The position numbers and the translations under genes are program-made. The notes under the pieces are model-generated. The model saw nothing but the letters and a program-made list of their open reading frames with translations. It had not been told where the DNA came from and made no database searches. Positions 1-7,054 of a DNA stretch of 7,054 bases are shown piece by piece. How positions within the stretch are numbered: the stretch's first letter is position 1; the number at the start of each line of letters is the position of its first letter. Source of the DNA: Chitinophagaceae bacterium (GTDB lineage: Bacteria; Bacteroidota; Bacteroidia; Chitinophagales; Chitinophagaceae); assembly GCA_020846105.1 (NCBI GenBank), contig JADLEN010000310.1, positions 1 through 7,054 of the forward strand, in the 5' to 3' direction.

Positions 1-173
1 AATTTATCAGAAATGGTGCTTGGCAGGTAATAGAAGACCCCTTAGGATTAGCGCCTAAAACAAAAGTACCATTGAAAGAAGTGACTAAAAAACCAATAGA
101 AGCCACAGAAGAAGAATTGAAAAATAACCCAAGATCAAGAAGCGCAAGACTACGCGTAGCAGAAAAAAACTAA
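1..173 (+). CDS. rsmH: RsmH (MraW), 16S rRNA (cytosine-1402-N4)-methyltransferase, C-terminal fragment
   Basis: This is the 3' end of a gene whose start lies before the window; 56 complete codons are visible from base 3, ending in TAA at 171-173. RsmH uses S-adenosylmethionine to methylate N4 of C1402 in the decoding centre of 16S rRNA and is usually encoded near the head of dcw clusters. The call rests on the C-terminal tail, which ends NPRSRSARLRVAEK followed by Asn and stop. This is the characteristic last block of RsmH, preceded by the typical Lys/Pro/Glu-rich stretch (KKPIEATEEELK). The methyltransferase catalytic core is outside the window and cannot be assessed. The next gene starts on the base directly after this stop codon, in the same frame. 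The position before an ftsL-like gene and ftsI is the standard one and strengthens the call. Confidence 0.93.
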   Translation, partial: FIRNGAWQVIEDPLGLAPKTKVPLKEVTKKPIEATEEELKNNPRSRSARLRVAEKN

Positions 174-569
174 ATGAGCGAGCAAAAGCCTATACACAAC
201 CCTGAGGAGCAACAAGCCCAAACACCAGAAGCAATAGCAACTGTAAAGCAAGACTGGCGCAAGGTATTGGACAGAATATCCTATAAAGGTATTGTGCAGA
301 ACGTGCCTTTTATTGCATTTGTGGTGTTGCTTGGTGTTTTTTATATCGCCAATAGCAATGCGGCAATAGAAACGCAAAGAGAACTTGACAAACAACAAAA
401 ATTGATAAAAGAACTCAATTGGCGAAAGATGGATGCCCAATCGAAATTGATGAATGCTGGAATGGAAGCCGAAATAATAAGAAAGGGCGCAATAATAGGT
501 ATGAAGCCCTTAATGATGCCCGCACAGAAAATAGTAATTGAAACAAACAAGGATACAAAAAGCAAATAA
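174..569 (+). CDS. ftsL: FtsL-like cell division protein (Bacteroidota type), single-pass membrane protein
   Basis: This 131-residue protein is the presumed FtsL of the divisome. In studied bacteria FtsL, with its FtsB/FtsQ partners, helps assemble and activate the FtsW-FtsI septal synthase. It has a hydrophilic cytoplasmic N-terminus (about residues 1-42), one hydrophobic segment (about 44-60, from NVPFIAFVVLL onward) and an external part. The external part begins with a charged heptad-like helix (about 65-92) that looks like a short coiled coil. A block then follows with W83, M86, the SKLM stretch (90-93) and the GMKPLMMPAQKI stretch (109-120), which resembles, from memory, the conserved region of Bacteroidota FtsL-like proteins. 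FtsL is poorly conserved, so position between rsmH and ftsI plus bitopic topology carry much of the call. ATG is the only possible start because the rsmH stop codon immediately precedes it; no Shine-Dalgarno sequence is visible, so translation probably depends on ribosomes finishing rsmH. It ends in TAA, followed by a second in-frame TAA. Confidence 0.87.
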   Translation: MSEQKPIHNPEEQQAQTPEAIATVKQDWRKVLDRISYKGIVQNVPFIAFVVLLGVFYIANSNAAIETQRELDKQQKLIKELNWRKMDAQSKLMNAGMEAEIIRKGAIIGMKPLMMPAQKIVIETNKDTKSK

Positions 570-572
570 TAA

Positions 573-2702
573 TTGAGCGTAAAAAGAGACATACGATTTA
601 GGGTGTACATCGCATTCAGTGTGATTTGCATACTTGGCTTGGCCATTGTATTTAAGGCTGCAAGTATCCAAATGCAAGAAGGCCCAGAACTACGCGCACG
701 AGCCCAAGAGATGAGCTTGCGTACAGACACGCTTTTTGCAGAGCGGGGCAATATTTATACAGAAGATGGCACAATACTTTGTTCTACTATACCACAGTTT
801 GATGTGCACATTGACTTTACTGTTATCAATAAAGATACCTTTTACAAGAATATAGATGCGCTTTCGAAACAACTGTCGGACCTATTTAGAGATGCAACTG
901 CGGCACAATACAAAGCTAAGTTTGTGAAAGCTTACAGAGATTCGGCACGCTACTTTTCCTTGGGCGACAAAATAGCCTATGACAAATATTTTACACTGCG
1001 CAATTTTCCAATTTTCAATAAAGGACAACGCCGCGGTGGCTTAATAGTAGATACCCGGAACACAAGAGACAATCCATTTGACATTCTTGCATTGCAAACT
1101 GTAGGTAAATACCAACCAGCAATCTGGCGCGACAAAAAACTAGTGCGCAATGTAAAAGGCTTAGAAGCAATGTATGACAGCCTGCTAAGCGGCAACAATG
1201 GCTGGCGTATGAAACAAAGAATTGCGGCAAGCAAATGGGCCACCGTTGAAGGATCTAGAGTGGAGCCAAATAACGGCAAGGATATTGTAACAACCCTAGA
1301 TGTAAGCATACAAAACGTAGCAGAGCATGCATTGATGGGGGCACTAAAACAATACAATTGCTGGAATGGCACTTGCATTGTAATGGAAGTATCCACAGGC
1401 AAAATTAGAGCAATGGCCAACCTTGGTACCGATGCCGACAAAGTGGGCGAATATACTGAAGACCAAAACTATGCGCTAAAACTTGCAGAGCCCGGCTCTA
1501 CCTTTAAGTTGGTAACGCTTATGTCTTTACTCAAAGACGGCCTTATTAATGTAGAAGACAATGTAAACTGCTATGGCGGGCAGAGACAATTTGCACATAG
1601 AGTAATGCACGACTCGCATCATGGCTTAGGTGTAATGCCTATCAAGAATGCCTATGCACAATCTTCTAACGTTGCGATGGGCTCATTGGCCTACGAACAT
1701 TATTACAAAAATCCAGAGAAATTTATTAAAAATATTAAAAGCTTCCACCTCAATAGCAAAACAGGAATAGACCTTAATGGTGAGGTAAAAGCCAACATAC
1801 AAGAGCCACATGAAAAAAATCTTTGGAATGCTGCTACCCTACCTTGGTTGGCTACTGGTTATGGCGTAATGATTACCCCATTGCACACATGCATGATATA
1901 CAATGCCGTAGCCAATGGTGGCAAAATGATGAAACCATACCTAGTAAGTGCCGTGCGCCAATATGGAAAAGAAATTATCGAAATAAAACCTACTGTACTA
2001 GAAGAGCAAATTGTAAGTAAAGAAAATATAGCTCAACTGCGTAAATGCACAGAAGAGGTAGTACTTACAGGCACTGGCAAGCATATCAAATCGCCGAACT
2101 ATACTATAGCAGGAAAGACAGGCACAGCGCAGGTTTGGGACAAGGGCATACCCTATAGTGCTAGAGTGTACCAAGGGTCATTTGTAGGTTATTTTCCCGC
2201 CGATAATCCTAAATATACAATGGTAGTAGTGGTGCGTACAAAGCCACATTCCAACTCTTATTATGGTGGCACCATTGCCGCTCCAGTATTTAGAATGGTT
2301 GCAGATAAAATATTTGCAAACGGCGAAGGCACTTATCAGGGCGGCCCAATAGACAGTTTTGCAAAAACAAACAAAAATCTCTTGGCAGCAAAGGCAACCA
2401 CATTTTACAACTACAAAACACTACTTAATGCATTAAACGGGCCTTACAAGCAATCCTATAACATGAATGCCATGACCCAAATTGCAACCGATAGCAGCAA
2501 AAACATAGTTATAGGTAAAAAAGAACTGGCAGAAAACATAGTACCCAACATAGTAGGAATGTCTTTGAAAGATGCCGTTTTTATCCTTGAAAAGCAAGGT
2601 ATGCGCGTACGTATTACAGGCAGTGGGTCCATTCAATCACAATCTATATTGCCCGGTAGTTTCGCAAAAAGAGGACAAGTAATTATTATACAACTGAGTT
2701 AA
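573..2702 (+). CDS. ftsI: FtsI / PBP3, septal peptidoglycan transpeptidase (class B penicillin-binding protein) with a C-terminal PASTA domain
   Basis: This 709-residue enzyme cross-links stem peptides in septal peptidoglycan (D,D-transpeptidase, target of beta-lactams) and acts in the periplasm, anchored in the inner membrane and partnered with FtsW. Domains in order: short cytoplasmic tail; membrane anchor (about residues 11-32); class B dimerisation/pedestal domain starting with the ERGNIY motif (57-62); and the transpeptidase domain (about 235-580). The transpeptidase carries all three active-site motifs: STFK (nucleophile S309, K312), SSN (364-366) and KTG (515-517). A polar linker (about 590-650) leads to one PASTA domain (about 655-709). 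The start is TTG at 573, because a stop codon lies directly upstream in frame and the first in-frame ATG is codon 34, beyond the anchor. The N-terminus MSVKRDIRFRVY also matches the family. Only one TAA triplet separates it from the ftsL stop, so translational coupling is likely. No key residue is missing. Confidence 0.97.
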   Translation: MSVKRDIRFRVYIAFSVICILGLAIVFKAASIQMQEGPELRARAQEMSLRTDTLFAERGNIYTEDGTILCSTIPQFDVHIDFTVINKDTFYKNIDALSKQLSDLFRDATAAQYKAKFVKAYRDSARYFSLGDKIAYDKYFTLRNFPIFNKGQRRGGLIVDTRNTRDNPFDILALQTVGKYQPAIWRDKKLVRNVKGLEAMYDSLLSGNNGWRMKQRIAASKWATVEGSRVEPNNGKDIVTTLDVSIQNVAEHALMGALKQYNCWNGTCIVMEVSTGKIRAMANLGTDADKVGEYTEDQNYALKLAEPGSTFKLVTLMSLLKDGLINVEDNVNCYGGQRQFAHRVMHDSHHGLGVMPIKNAYAQSSNVAMGSLAYEHYYKNPEKFIKNIKSFHLNSKTGIDLNGEVKANIQEPHEKNLWNAATLPWLATGYGVMITPLHTCMIYNAVANGGKMMKPYLVSAVRQYGKEIIEIKPTVLEEQIVSKENIAQLRKCTEEVVLTGTGKHIKSPNYTIAGKTGTAQVWDKGIPYSARVYQGSFVGYFPADNPKYTMVVVVRTKPHSNSYYGGTIAAPVFRMVADKIFANGEGTYQGGPIDSFAKTNKNLLAAKATTFYNYKTLLNALNGPYKQSYNMNAMTQIATDSSKNIVIGKKELAENIVPNIVGMSLKDAVFILEKQGMRVRITGSGSIQSQSILPGSFAKRGQVIIIQLS

Positions 2703-2711
2703 GAAAAATTA

Positions 2712-4178
2712 ATGGCAATTTTAAAAGACATACTGATAAATGTAGCTACCACATCGGTTTTGGGCAATACCAATATCGATGTTGCTAACATTTGTATTGA
2801 CTCTAGAAATGTCATTGACAATTGTGTTTTTGTAGCACTCAAAGGTACTATAGTAGATGGCCATCTTTATATTGCTAAAGCAATAGCACAAGGAGCAAAT
2901 ACTATTGTTTGCGAAAATCTACCCGAAATTATTGAACCATCAATAACCTATGTGCGGGTAGCAGACGCATCTATAGCACTAGGCCAAATGGCTGCAGCAT
3001 TTTACCAATACCCTTCAAAAGATTTGGTAGTGGTAGGAGTCACTGGCACTAATGGCAAAACTACAGTTGCTACACTATTGTATCAATTATTTACAGCTTT
3101 GGGTTACAAGTGTGGCCTTATATCTACAGTACAAAACCAAATAGGCAGCATCGCAGAAAAAGCCACGCATACCACGCCTGACGCAGTTTCTATCCAAGCA
3201 TTATTTGCCAAAATGAATAATGCTGGATGCTCCTATGTATTTATGGAAGTAAGCTCGCATGCCATCCACCAAAATAGAATAGAAGGTATTGAATTTGACG
3301 GAGCTGTATTTACAAATATTAGCCACGACCATTTAGATTATCACAAAACTTTTGATGAATATATCAAGGTAAAGAAAAGGCTTTTTGATTCGCTAGCTCC
3401 CAAGGCCTTTGCACTTAGCAATATAGACGATAAGCGTGGCGCAGTGATGATGCAAAATACCAAGGCGGCTCAAAACACCTATAGCCTTAGGGTACCAGCT
3501 ACATTCAAAGGCAAAGTATTGGAAAATAACCTCAGCGGGCTAGTAATGGACATTGATGGCCACGAAGCACACTTGCGCATGATAGGCACATTCAACGCTT
3601 ACAATATGCTAGCAGTATATGGTGTAGCCAAATTGTTGGATCAAGACCCAATGGAAATATTAACCCACCTAAGTATATTAAACGGAGCACCAGGCAGATT
3701 CGAAAGCCTTTGTTCTATTAATGATAAAGTGTTGGGTATTGTAGATTATGCACATACACCTGATGCCTTGCTCAACGTACTCAGCACTATACAACAGCTT
3801 CGTAATAACGAAGAACAAATTATAACTGTAGTGGGTTGTGGTGGCGATAGAGATACTACTAAAAGGCCGTTGATGGCCATTGTAGCAGCAGATAAGAGCA
3901 ATAGAGTAATACTCACATCCGACAATCCCAGAAGCGAAGACCCTGAGCAGATACTAAATGAAATGGAAGCAGAATTGACCTTTGCTCAGAAAAGAAAAGT
4001 CCTACGCATAAGCGATAGAAAAGAGGCTATAAAAACAGCATGTGCACTTGCAAATCCTGGCGACATAATATTAGTGGCAGGCAAGGGCCATGAAAATTAT
4101 CAAGAAATAAAAGGAATAAGGCAACATTTTGATGATAAAGAAGAGCTCATAAATGCTTTCACCATTTTAAATAAATAA
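2712..4178 (+). CDS. murE: MurE, UDP-N-acetylmuramoyl-L-alanyl-D-glutamate--meso-2,6-diaminopimelate ligase
   Basis: This 488-residue cytoplasmic ATP-dependent ligase adds the third amino acid to the peptidoglycan precursor UDP-MurNAc-L-Ala-D-Glu. The N-terminal UDP-binding domain (about residues 1-105) contains the DSR motif (30-32) and the VALKGTIVDGH stretch (41-51). The central Mur ligase ATPase domain has the P-loop GVTGTNGKTT (109-118, K116), SSHA (181-184) and SHDHLDYH (204-211). It also holds the lysine expected to be carbamylated, K221 in VKKRLF. The C-terminal domain has VDYAHTPDAL (344-353), DNPR (404-407) and GKGHE (457-461). DNPR, with R407, is the known signature of meso-DAP specificity, as opposed to L-Lys enzymes, so meso-DAP is the predicted substrate. 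Length is normal for the family. The ATG start lies 9 bases after the ftsI stop, without a clear Shine-Dalgarno sequence. The gene that often follows in other phyla, murF, is not here; mraY comes next. Confidence 0.97.
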   Translation: MAILKDILINVATTSVLGNTNIDVANICIDSRNVIDNCVFVALKGTIVDGHLYIAKAIAQGANTIVCENLPEIIEPSITYVRVADASIALGQMAAAFYQYPSKDLVVVGVTGTNGKTTVATLLYQLFTALGYKCGLISTVQNQIGSIAEKATHTTPDAVSIQALFAKMNNAGCSYVFMEVSSHAIHQNRIEGIEFDGAVFTNISHDHLDYHKTFDEYIKVKKRLFDSLAPKAFALSNIDDKRGAVMMQNTKAAQNTYSLRVPATFKGKVLENNLSGLVMDIDGHEAHLRMIGTFNAYNMLAVYGVAKLLDQDPMEILTHLSILNGAPGRFESLCSINDKVLGIVDYAHTPDALLNVLSTIQQLRNNEEQIITVVGCGGDRDTTKRPLMAIVAADKSNRVILTSDNPRSEDPEQILNEMEAELTFAQKRKVLRISDRKEAIKTACALANPGDIILVAGKGHENYQEIKGIRQHFDDKEELINAFTILNK

Positions 4179-4189
4179 TACTGATTTAG

Positions 4190-5461
4190 ATGCTCTACTA
4201 TTTGTTTACATACTTACGCGAGAATTTTGGCATGTTCGGTGCTGGTGTATTCTATTACATCACATTCCGTACTGCACTAGCTATCATTTTGTCATTAGTC
4301 ATCACTATGCTAATGGGCAAAAAATTTATTGCCTTCTTGCACAAAAAACAAATTGGTGAAACAGTACGCGACCTAGGCTTAGAAGGAGAAAAACAAAAGA
4401 AAGGCACGCCTACAATGGGTGGTATCATTATCATTATGGCCATCATTATTCCAACACTACTTTTTGCTAAGGTGGAGAATGTATATATCATTCTTATGTT
4501 GCTGTCCACACTGTGGCTAGGTCTTGTTGGTTTTATAGACGATTACATTAAAGTATTCAAAAAGAATAAAGAAGGGCTATCCGGAAGGTTCAAAATTTTA
4601 GGACAAATTGGTTTGGGAATTATAGTAGGGCTCACCCTATATTTCAACCAGCATGTAACGGTAAGCAGAGAAGTAGTAAAGGGCAAGCCAATTTTACAAA
4701 ACACTACCGAAAAAATTGTGAGCAAGCCATTTGAAAGAAAAGACGAACACGGAAAAATCCATACTTATGTACATGTGAAAAGCGCATTGACCACAATACC
4801 ATTTGTAAAAACACACGAACTAAGTTATGCAAAAATAGCTGCAATATTTGGCGAGAAAGCACTGGACATCGCAACACCAATTATCTACATTCTGTTTGTT
4901 ATTTTTATAATTGTTGCAGTAAGCAATGGTGCAAATATTACCGATGGTATAGACGGCTTAGCCACTGGGGTGTCGGCCATTGCGGGTATCTGCTTAGGCG
5001 TATTTGCATACGTCTCGGGCAATTACATTTTTGCCAATTACTTGGGCATCATGCACATACCCCACCTCAGCGAATTGTCCATATTTATAGGAGCATTTGT
5101 AGGCGCCTGTGTTGGTTTTTTGTGGTACAACTCCTATCCCGCACAAGTATTCATGGGCGACACAGGTAGCCTTGCGCTTGGCGGCATCATTGCCTCATTG
5201 GCAATAATTGTGCGCAAAGAACTTTTAATACCCATAATCTGCGGCATATTCTTGGTAGAAAACTTATCGGTAATGATACAAGTTGCCTACTTCAAATACA
5301 CAAAAAGCAAGTATGGCGAGGGGCGCAGAATATTCTTGATGTCGCCACTACACCATCACTACCAGAAACTTGGCTACCACGAGAGCAAAATTGTAACACG
5401 CTTCTGGATTATAGGCATTATTCTTTCTGTATTAAGTATCGTAACACTCAAACTTCAATAA
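4190..5461 (+). CDS. mraY: MraY, phospho-N-acetylmuramoyl-pentapeptide-transferase (lipid I synthase)
   Basis: This 423-residue polytopic inner-membrane enzyme transfers phospho-MurNAc-pentapeptide from UDP to undecaprenyl phosphate, giving lipid I, the first membrane step of peptidoglycan synthesis. About ten hydrophobic segments are visible. Family motifs are intact: [14 protein letters not shown] (53-66) and GTPTMGG (72-78) in the first cytoplasmic loop; [10 protein letters not shown] (117-126) with the catalytic-region aspartates D117/D118; [13 protein letters not shown] (246-258); MGDTGS (322-327, D324); and the PLHHHYQ loop (386-392). It is some 60 residues longer than the E. coli enzyme. 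The excess lies in one hydrophilic stretch between the fourth and fifth membrane segments (about residues 152-200), which known MraY topology places in the periplasm. From memory, extended MraY loops occur in Bacteroidota, so I read this as lineage-typical, not damage. ATG is 11 bases after murE; no Shine-Dalgarno sequence is seen. Confidence 0.97.
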   Translation: MLYYLFTYLRENFGMFGAGVFYYITFRTALAIILSLVITMLMGKKFIAFLHKKQIGETVRDLGLEGEKQKKGTPTMGGIIIIMAIIIPTLLFAKVENVYIILMLLSTLWLGLVGFIDDYIKVFKKNKEGLSGRFKILGQIGLGIIVGLTLYFNQHVTVSREVVKGKPILQNTTEKIVSKPFERKDEHGKIHTYVHVKSALTTIPFVKTHELSYAKIAAIFGEKALDIATPIIYILFVIFIIVAVSNGANITDGIDGLATGVSAIAGICLGVFAYVSGNYIFANYLGIMHIPHLSELSIFIGAFVGACVGFLWYNSYPAQVFMGDTGSLALGGIIASLAIIVRKELLIPIICGIFLVENLSVMIQVAYFKYTKSKYGEGRRIFLMSPLHHHYQKLGYHESKIVTRFWIIGIILSVLSIVTLKLQ

Positions 5462-5468
5462 AACAAAA

Positions 5469-6827
5469 GTGAAAAACACAGCTTCTAAAATAGTAATTCT
5501 GGGCGCCGCCGAAAGCGGAGTGGGCGCAGCATTGCTTGCACATAAAATAGGCTGGGATGTAATAGTGAGCGATGCTGGAAAAATAAAAGAAGTTTATAAA
5601 AAAGCCTTGCAAGAACAAGGAATTGCATTTGAAGAAAATGGACATACCGAATCTAAAATCTTGGCCGCAGAGTGTGTTATCAAAAGCCCCGGAATACCGA
5701 ACAAGGCTGCAATAGTGCAGAAAATACATGCGGCAGGTATCGAGCTTATTAGTGAAATAGAATTTGGATATAGAAATAAGGGTGAAAGCAAGATTATAGC
5801 AATCACAGGTAGTAACGGCAAAAGCACAACTACCAAAATGATATACCATACGATGCAGCTTGCGGGCTTAGATGTAAGTATGGTAGGCAATATCGGCAAC
5901 AGCTTTGCAAAGCAAATAGCAGAAAAGCCAACTGAGTGGTATGTCATAGAAGTTAGTAGTTTTCAACTAGACGACATCATCAGTTTTAGGCCCAATGTAG
6001 CGCTAATACTCAATATTAGCCCCGACCACTTGGATAGATATGAATACAAGATTGAAAATTACATAAAAGCAAAATTTAAAATTACCCAGAACCAAGAAGC
6101 AAACGACATTTTCATAACCAATAAAGACGATACCTCCATTTCGAACTACTTAGCAAACAACATTATCAAAGCACGAACAATATATTTTACGATGAGCGAA
6201 CAAACCAACCAAAACTCCGAAGGCGCATTTATTGAAAATGAACAACTAAATATTAATTACGATGGTGAGCGCACCACGATGTCTATTCACGATTTATCAG
6301 TACAAGGAAAACACAACCAATTTAACAGTATGGCAGCGGGCATTTCGGCAAGAACAGCAGGCATCAGAAGCGCAAAAATTAGAGAAAGCTTTACTTCTTT
6401 TGAAGGCATCGCACATAGGTTAGAGTTTGTAGCCTCGGTAAGAGGGGTAGATTTTATAAATGATAGCAAGGCTACAAATGTGAATTCGGTTTGGTTTGCA
6501 TTAGAAAGCATGAAAAAGCCTACAGTGCTTATTCTTGGTGGCCAAGACAAAGGAAATGACTATAATGAGATTAAAGAATTAGTAATAGAAAAAGTAAAAG
6601 CAATCGTATGCTTGGGTGTGAACAATCAAAATATTCACGAATTTTTTGAAAGCATAGTACCTACAATTATTGATACACAAAATGCAAAAGATGCAGTATT
6701 AGCCGCCTACTCATTGGCCGAGAAAAACGATGTCGTACTGCTAGCACCGGCTTGCGCAAGTTTCGATGTTTTTGAAAACTATGAAGACAGAGGCGACCAA
6801 TTTAAAGCTGCAGTAAGAAATTTATAA
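5469..6827 (+). CDS. murD: MurD, UDP-N-acetylmuramoyl-L-alanine--D-glutamate ligase
   Basis: This 452-residue cytoplasmic ATP-dependent ligase adds D-glutamate to UDP-MurNAc-L-Ala, the step before MurE. The N-terminal Rossmann-like UDP-binding domain opens with VILGAAESGVGAA (9-21) and contains the KSPGIP motif (72-77). The central ATPase domain has TGSNGKSTT (113-121, K118), the MurD-typical SSFQLD (163-168), SPDHLDRY (184-191) and the AK pair (201-202) whose K202 is the expected carbamylated lysine. GKHNQFN (280-286) precedes the C-terminal domain, which has HRLEF (316-320), NDSKATN (331-337), LILGGQDKG (354-362) and PACASFDVF (427-435). The SSFQLD and NDSKATN motifs separate MurD from the other Mur ligases. 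The start is GTG, 7 bases after mraY; the first in-frame ATG is codon 124, inside the ATPase domain, so GTG is needed to keep the UDP-binding domain. Length is normal and no key residue is missing. Confidence 0.96.
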   Translation: MKNTASKIVILGAAESGVGAALLAHKIGWDVIVSDAGKIKEVYKKALQEQGIAFEENGHTESKILAAECVIKSPGIPNKAAIVQKIHAAGIELISEIEFGYRNKGESKIIAITGSNGKSTTTKMIYHTMQLAGLDVSMVGNIGNSFAKQIAEKPTEWYVIEVSSFQLDDIISFRPNVALILNISPDHLDRYEYKIENYIKAKFKITQNQEANDIFITNKDDTSISNYLANNIIKARTIYFTMSEQTNQNSEGAFIENEQLNINYDGERTTMSIHDLSVQGKHNQFNSMAAGISARTAGIRSAKIRESFTSFEGIAHRLEFVASVRGVDFINDSKATNVNSVWFALESMKKPTVLILGGQDKGNDYNEIKELVIEKVKAIVCLGVNNQNIHEFFESIVPTIIDTQNAKDAVLAAYSLAEKNDVVLLAPACASFDVFENYEDRGDQFKAAVRNL

Positions 6828-6829
6828 TT

Positions 6830-6840
6830 AGGAGAAAGGA
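6830..6840 (+). promoter_or_regulatory. Shine-Dalgarno-like ribosome binding site for ftsW
   Basis: The purine run AGGAGAAAGGA lies in the murD-ftsW gap. AGGAG (6830-6834) ends 9 bases before the ATG at 6844, a workable distance. A second partial match, AAGGA (6836-6840), sits closer. It supports the ATG chosen for ftsW. No other gene start in this window has a comparable site, and such sites are uncommon in Bacteroidota, where A-rich leaders usually serve. Whether it acts by pairing with 16S rRNA or simply as an unstructured purine-rich leader cannot be told from the sequence. Confidence 0.6.
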
Positions 6841-6843
6841 AAA

Positions 6844-7054
6844 ATGCAACAGGTACTAAAATATATCAAGGGAGATAAAGTAATATGGTCAATCGTATTG
6901 CTACTATCGCTTTTTGGCTTATTGGTAGTGTACAGCGCCACGGGCACACTTGCCTACAAAATGGATAAAAATGCTAGCCATTTTCTGGTAAAGCAATTGG
7001 CCATGTTGGTACTAGGTGTAGTTATCATTTTTGTAGTGCACAGAGTCAATTATG
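6844..7054 (+). CDS. ftsW: FtsW, septal peptidoglycan glycosyltransferase (SEDS family), N-terminal fragment
   Basis: The first 70 codons of an ORF that continues past the window. FtsW is the polytopic SEDS-family glycosyltransferase that polymerises lipid II at the septum together with FtsI. The N-terminal motif GDKVIW (10-15), a first membrane segment (about 13-33) and VVYSATG (28-34) at its outer end are typical of Bacteroidota FtsW. A second hydrophobic segment starts near residue 50 (KQLAMLVLGVVIIFVV) and ends at HRVNY at the window edge. The catalytic region is outside the window, so its integrity is unknown. RodA is the nearest paralogue, but the place right after murD in a dcw cluster favours FtsW. 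The ATG follows the murD stop by 16 bases and has the only good Shine-Dalgarno-like leader of the window. Confidence 0.93.
   Translation, partial: MQQVLKYIKGDKVIWSIVLLLSLFGLLVVYSATGTLAYKMDKNASHFLVKQLAMLVLGVVIIFVVHRVNY

Noticed and set aside
917..924. TAAGTTTG, a match to the Bacteroidota -7 promoter element TAnnTTTG, inside ftsI
   Set aside because: No TTG element lies at the expected distance of about 19 bases upstream, it falls within coding sequence, and a short degenerate match is expected by chance in an A+T-rich window.
341..1441. Antisense ORFs of 136 codons (341-751) and 154 codons (977-1441), and a shorter one at 690-872
   Set aside because: They lie opposite well-supported ftsL and ftsI coding sequence, their translations resemble no family I recognise, and they have no gene-like context. 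They are read as chance open frames.
1823..2020. 65-codon + strand ORF inside ftsI in another frame
   Set aside because: It is fully embedded in the transpeptidase-coding region, has no start context, and its Cys/Trp-rich translation looks like an off-frame reading.
5469..5507. MurD nucleotide-binding loop reading GAAESG where many homologues have GAGESG or similar
   Set aside because: This position varies among MurD proteins and the surrounding glycines are kept, so it is ordinary variation and not loss of function.
5448..5947. Antisense ORFs of 133 codons (5448-5849) and 117 codons (5594-5947)
   Set aside because: They overlap each other and the conserved N-terminal half of murD. Composition is biased to Cys/Phe/Ile/Ser, as expected from the complement of A-rich coding sequence.

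Overview
The window is an uninterrupted piece of a division and cell wall (dcw) gene cluster. All genes are on the + strand, in the order rsmH (3' end) - ftsL-like - ftsI - murE - mraY - murD - ftsW (5' end). Gaps between genes are 0 to 16 bases, so there is no non-coding stretch worth describing and no room for a normal internal promoter or terminator. The whole window is most simply read as the middle of one long polycistronic transcript.

The organism is most likely a member of the Bacteroidota. Four features support this. The gene order lacks murF between murE and mraY. The small FtsL-like protein has the Bacteroidota-type block after its membrane segment. MraY carries a long extra loop. 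Shine-Dalgarno sequences are nearly absent in an A+T-rich genome. A finer placement, such as a Chitinophagales- or Saprospiria-like lineage, would be a guess. The DNPR motif of MurE predicts a meso-diaminopimelate peptidoglycan, as expected for a Gram-negative member of this phylum.

Layout: bases 1-173 are the C-terminus of the 16S rRNA methyltransferase RsmH. Bases 174-569 encode the FtsL-like divisome protein. Bases 573-2702 encode the septal transpeptidase FtsI/PBP3, with a TTG start and one C-terminal PASTA domain. Bases 2712-4178 encode MurE, 4190-5461 MraY and 5469-6827 MurD (GTG start). Bases 6844-7054 are the first 70 codons of FtsW, which runs off the window.

Functionally, MurD and MurE add D-Glu and meso-DAP to UDP-MurNAc-L-Ala in the cytoplasm. 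MraY transfers the completed UDP-MurNAc-pentapeptide to undecaprenyl phosphate to make lipid I. FtsW (glycosyltransferase) and FtsI (transpeptidase) build septal peptidoglycan from the resulting lipid II, and FtsL helps assemble and activate that FtsWI complex. I see no mobile element, CRISPR array, RNA gene, pseudogene or sign of horizontal transfer. I found no convincing previously undescribed system. The points worth a second look are small: gene-junction architecture, start codons, the MraY loop and one isolated Shine-Dalgarno site.
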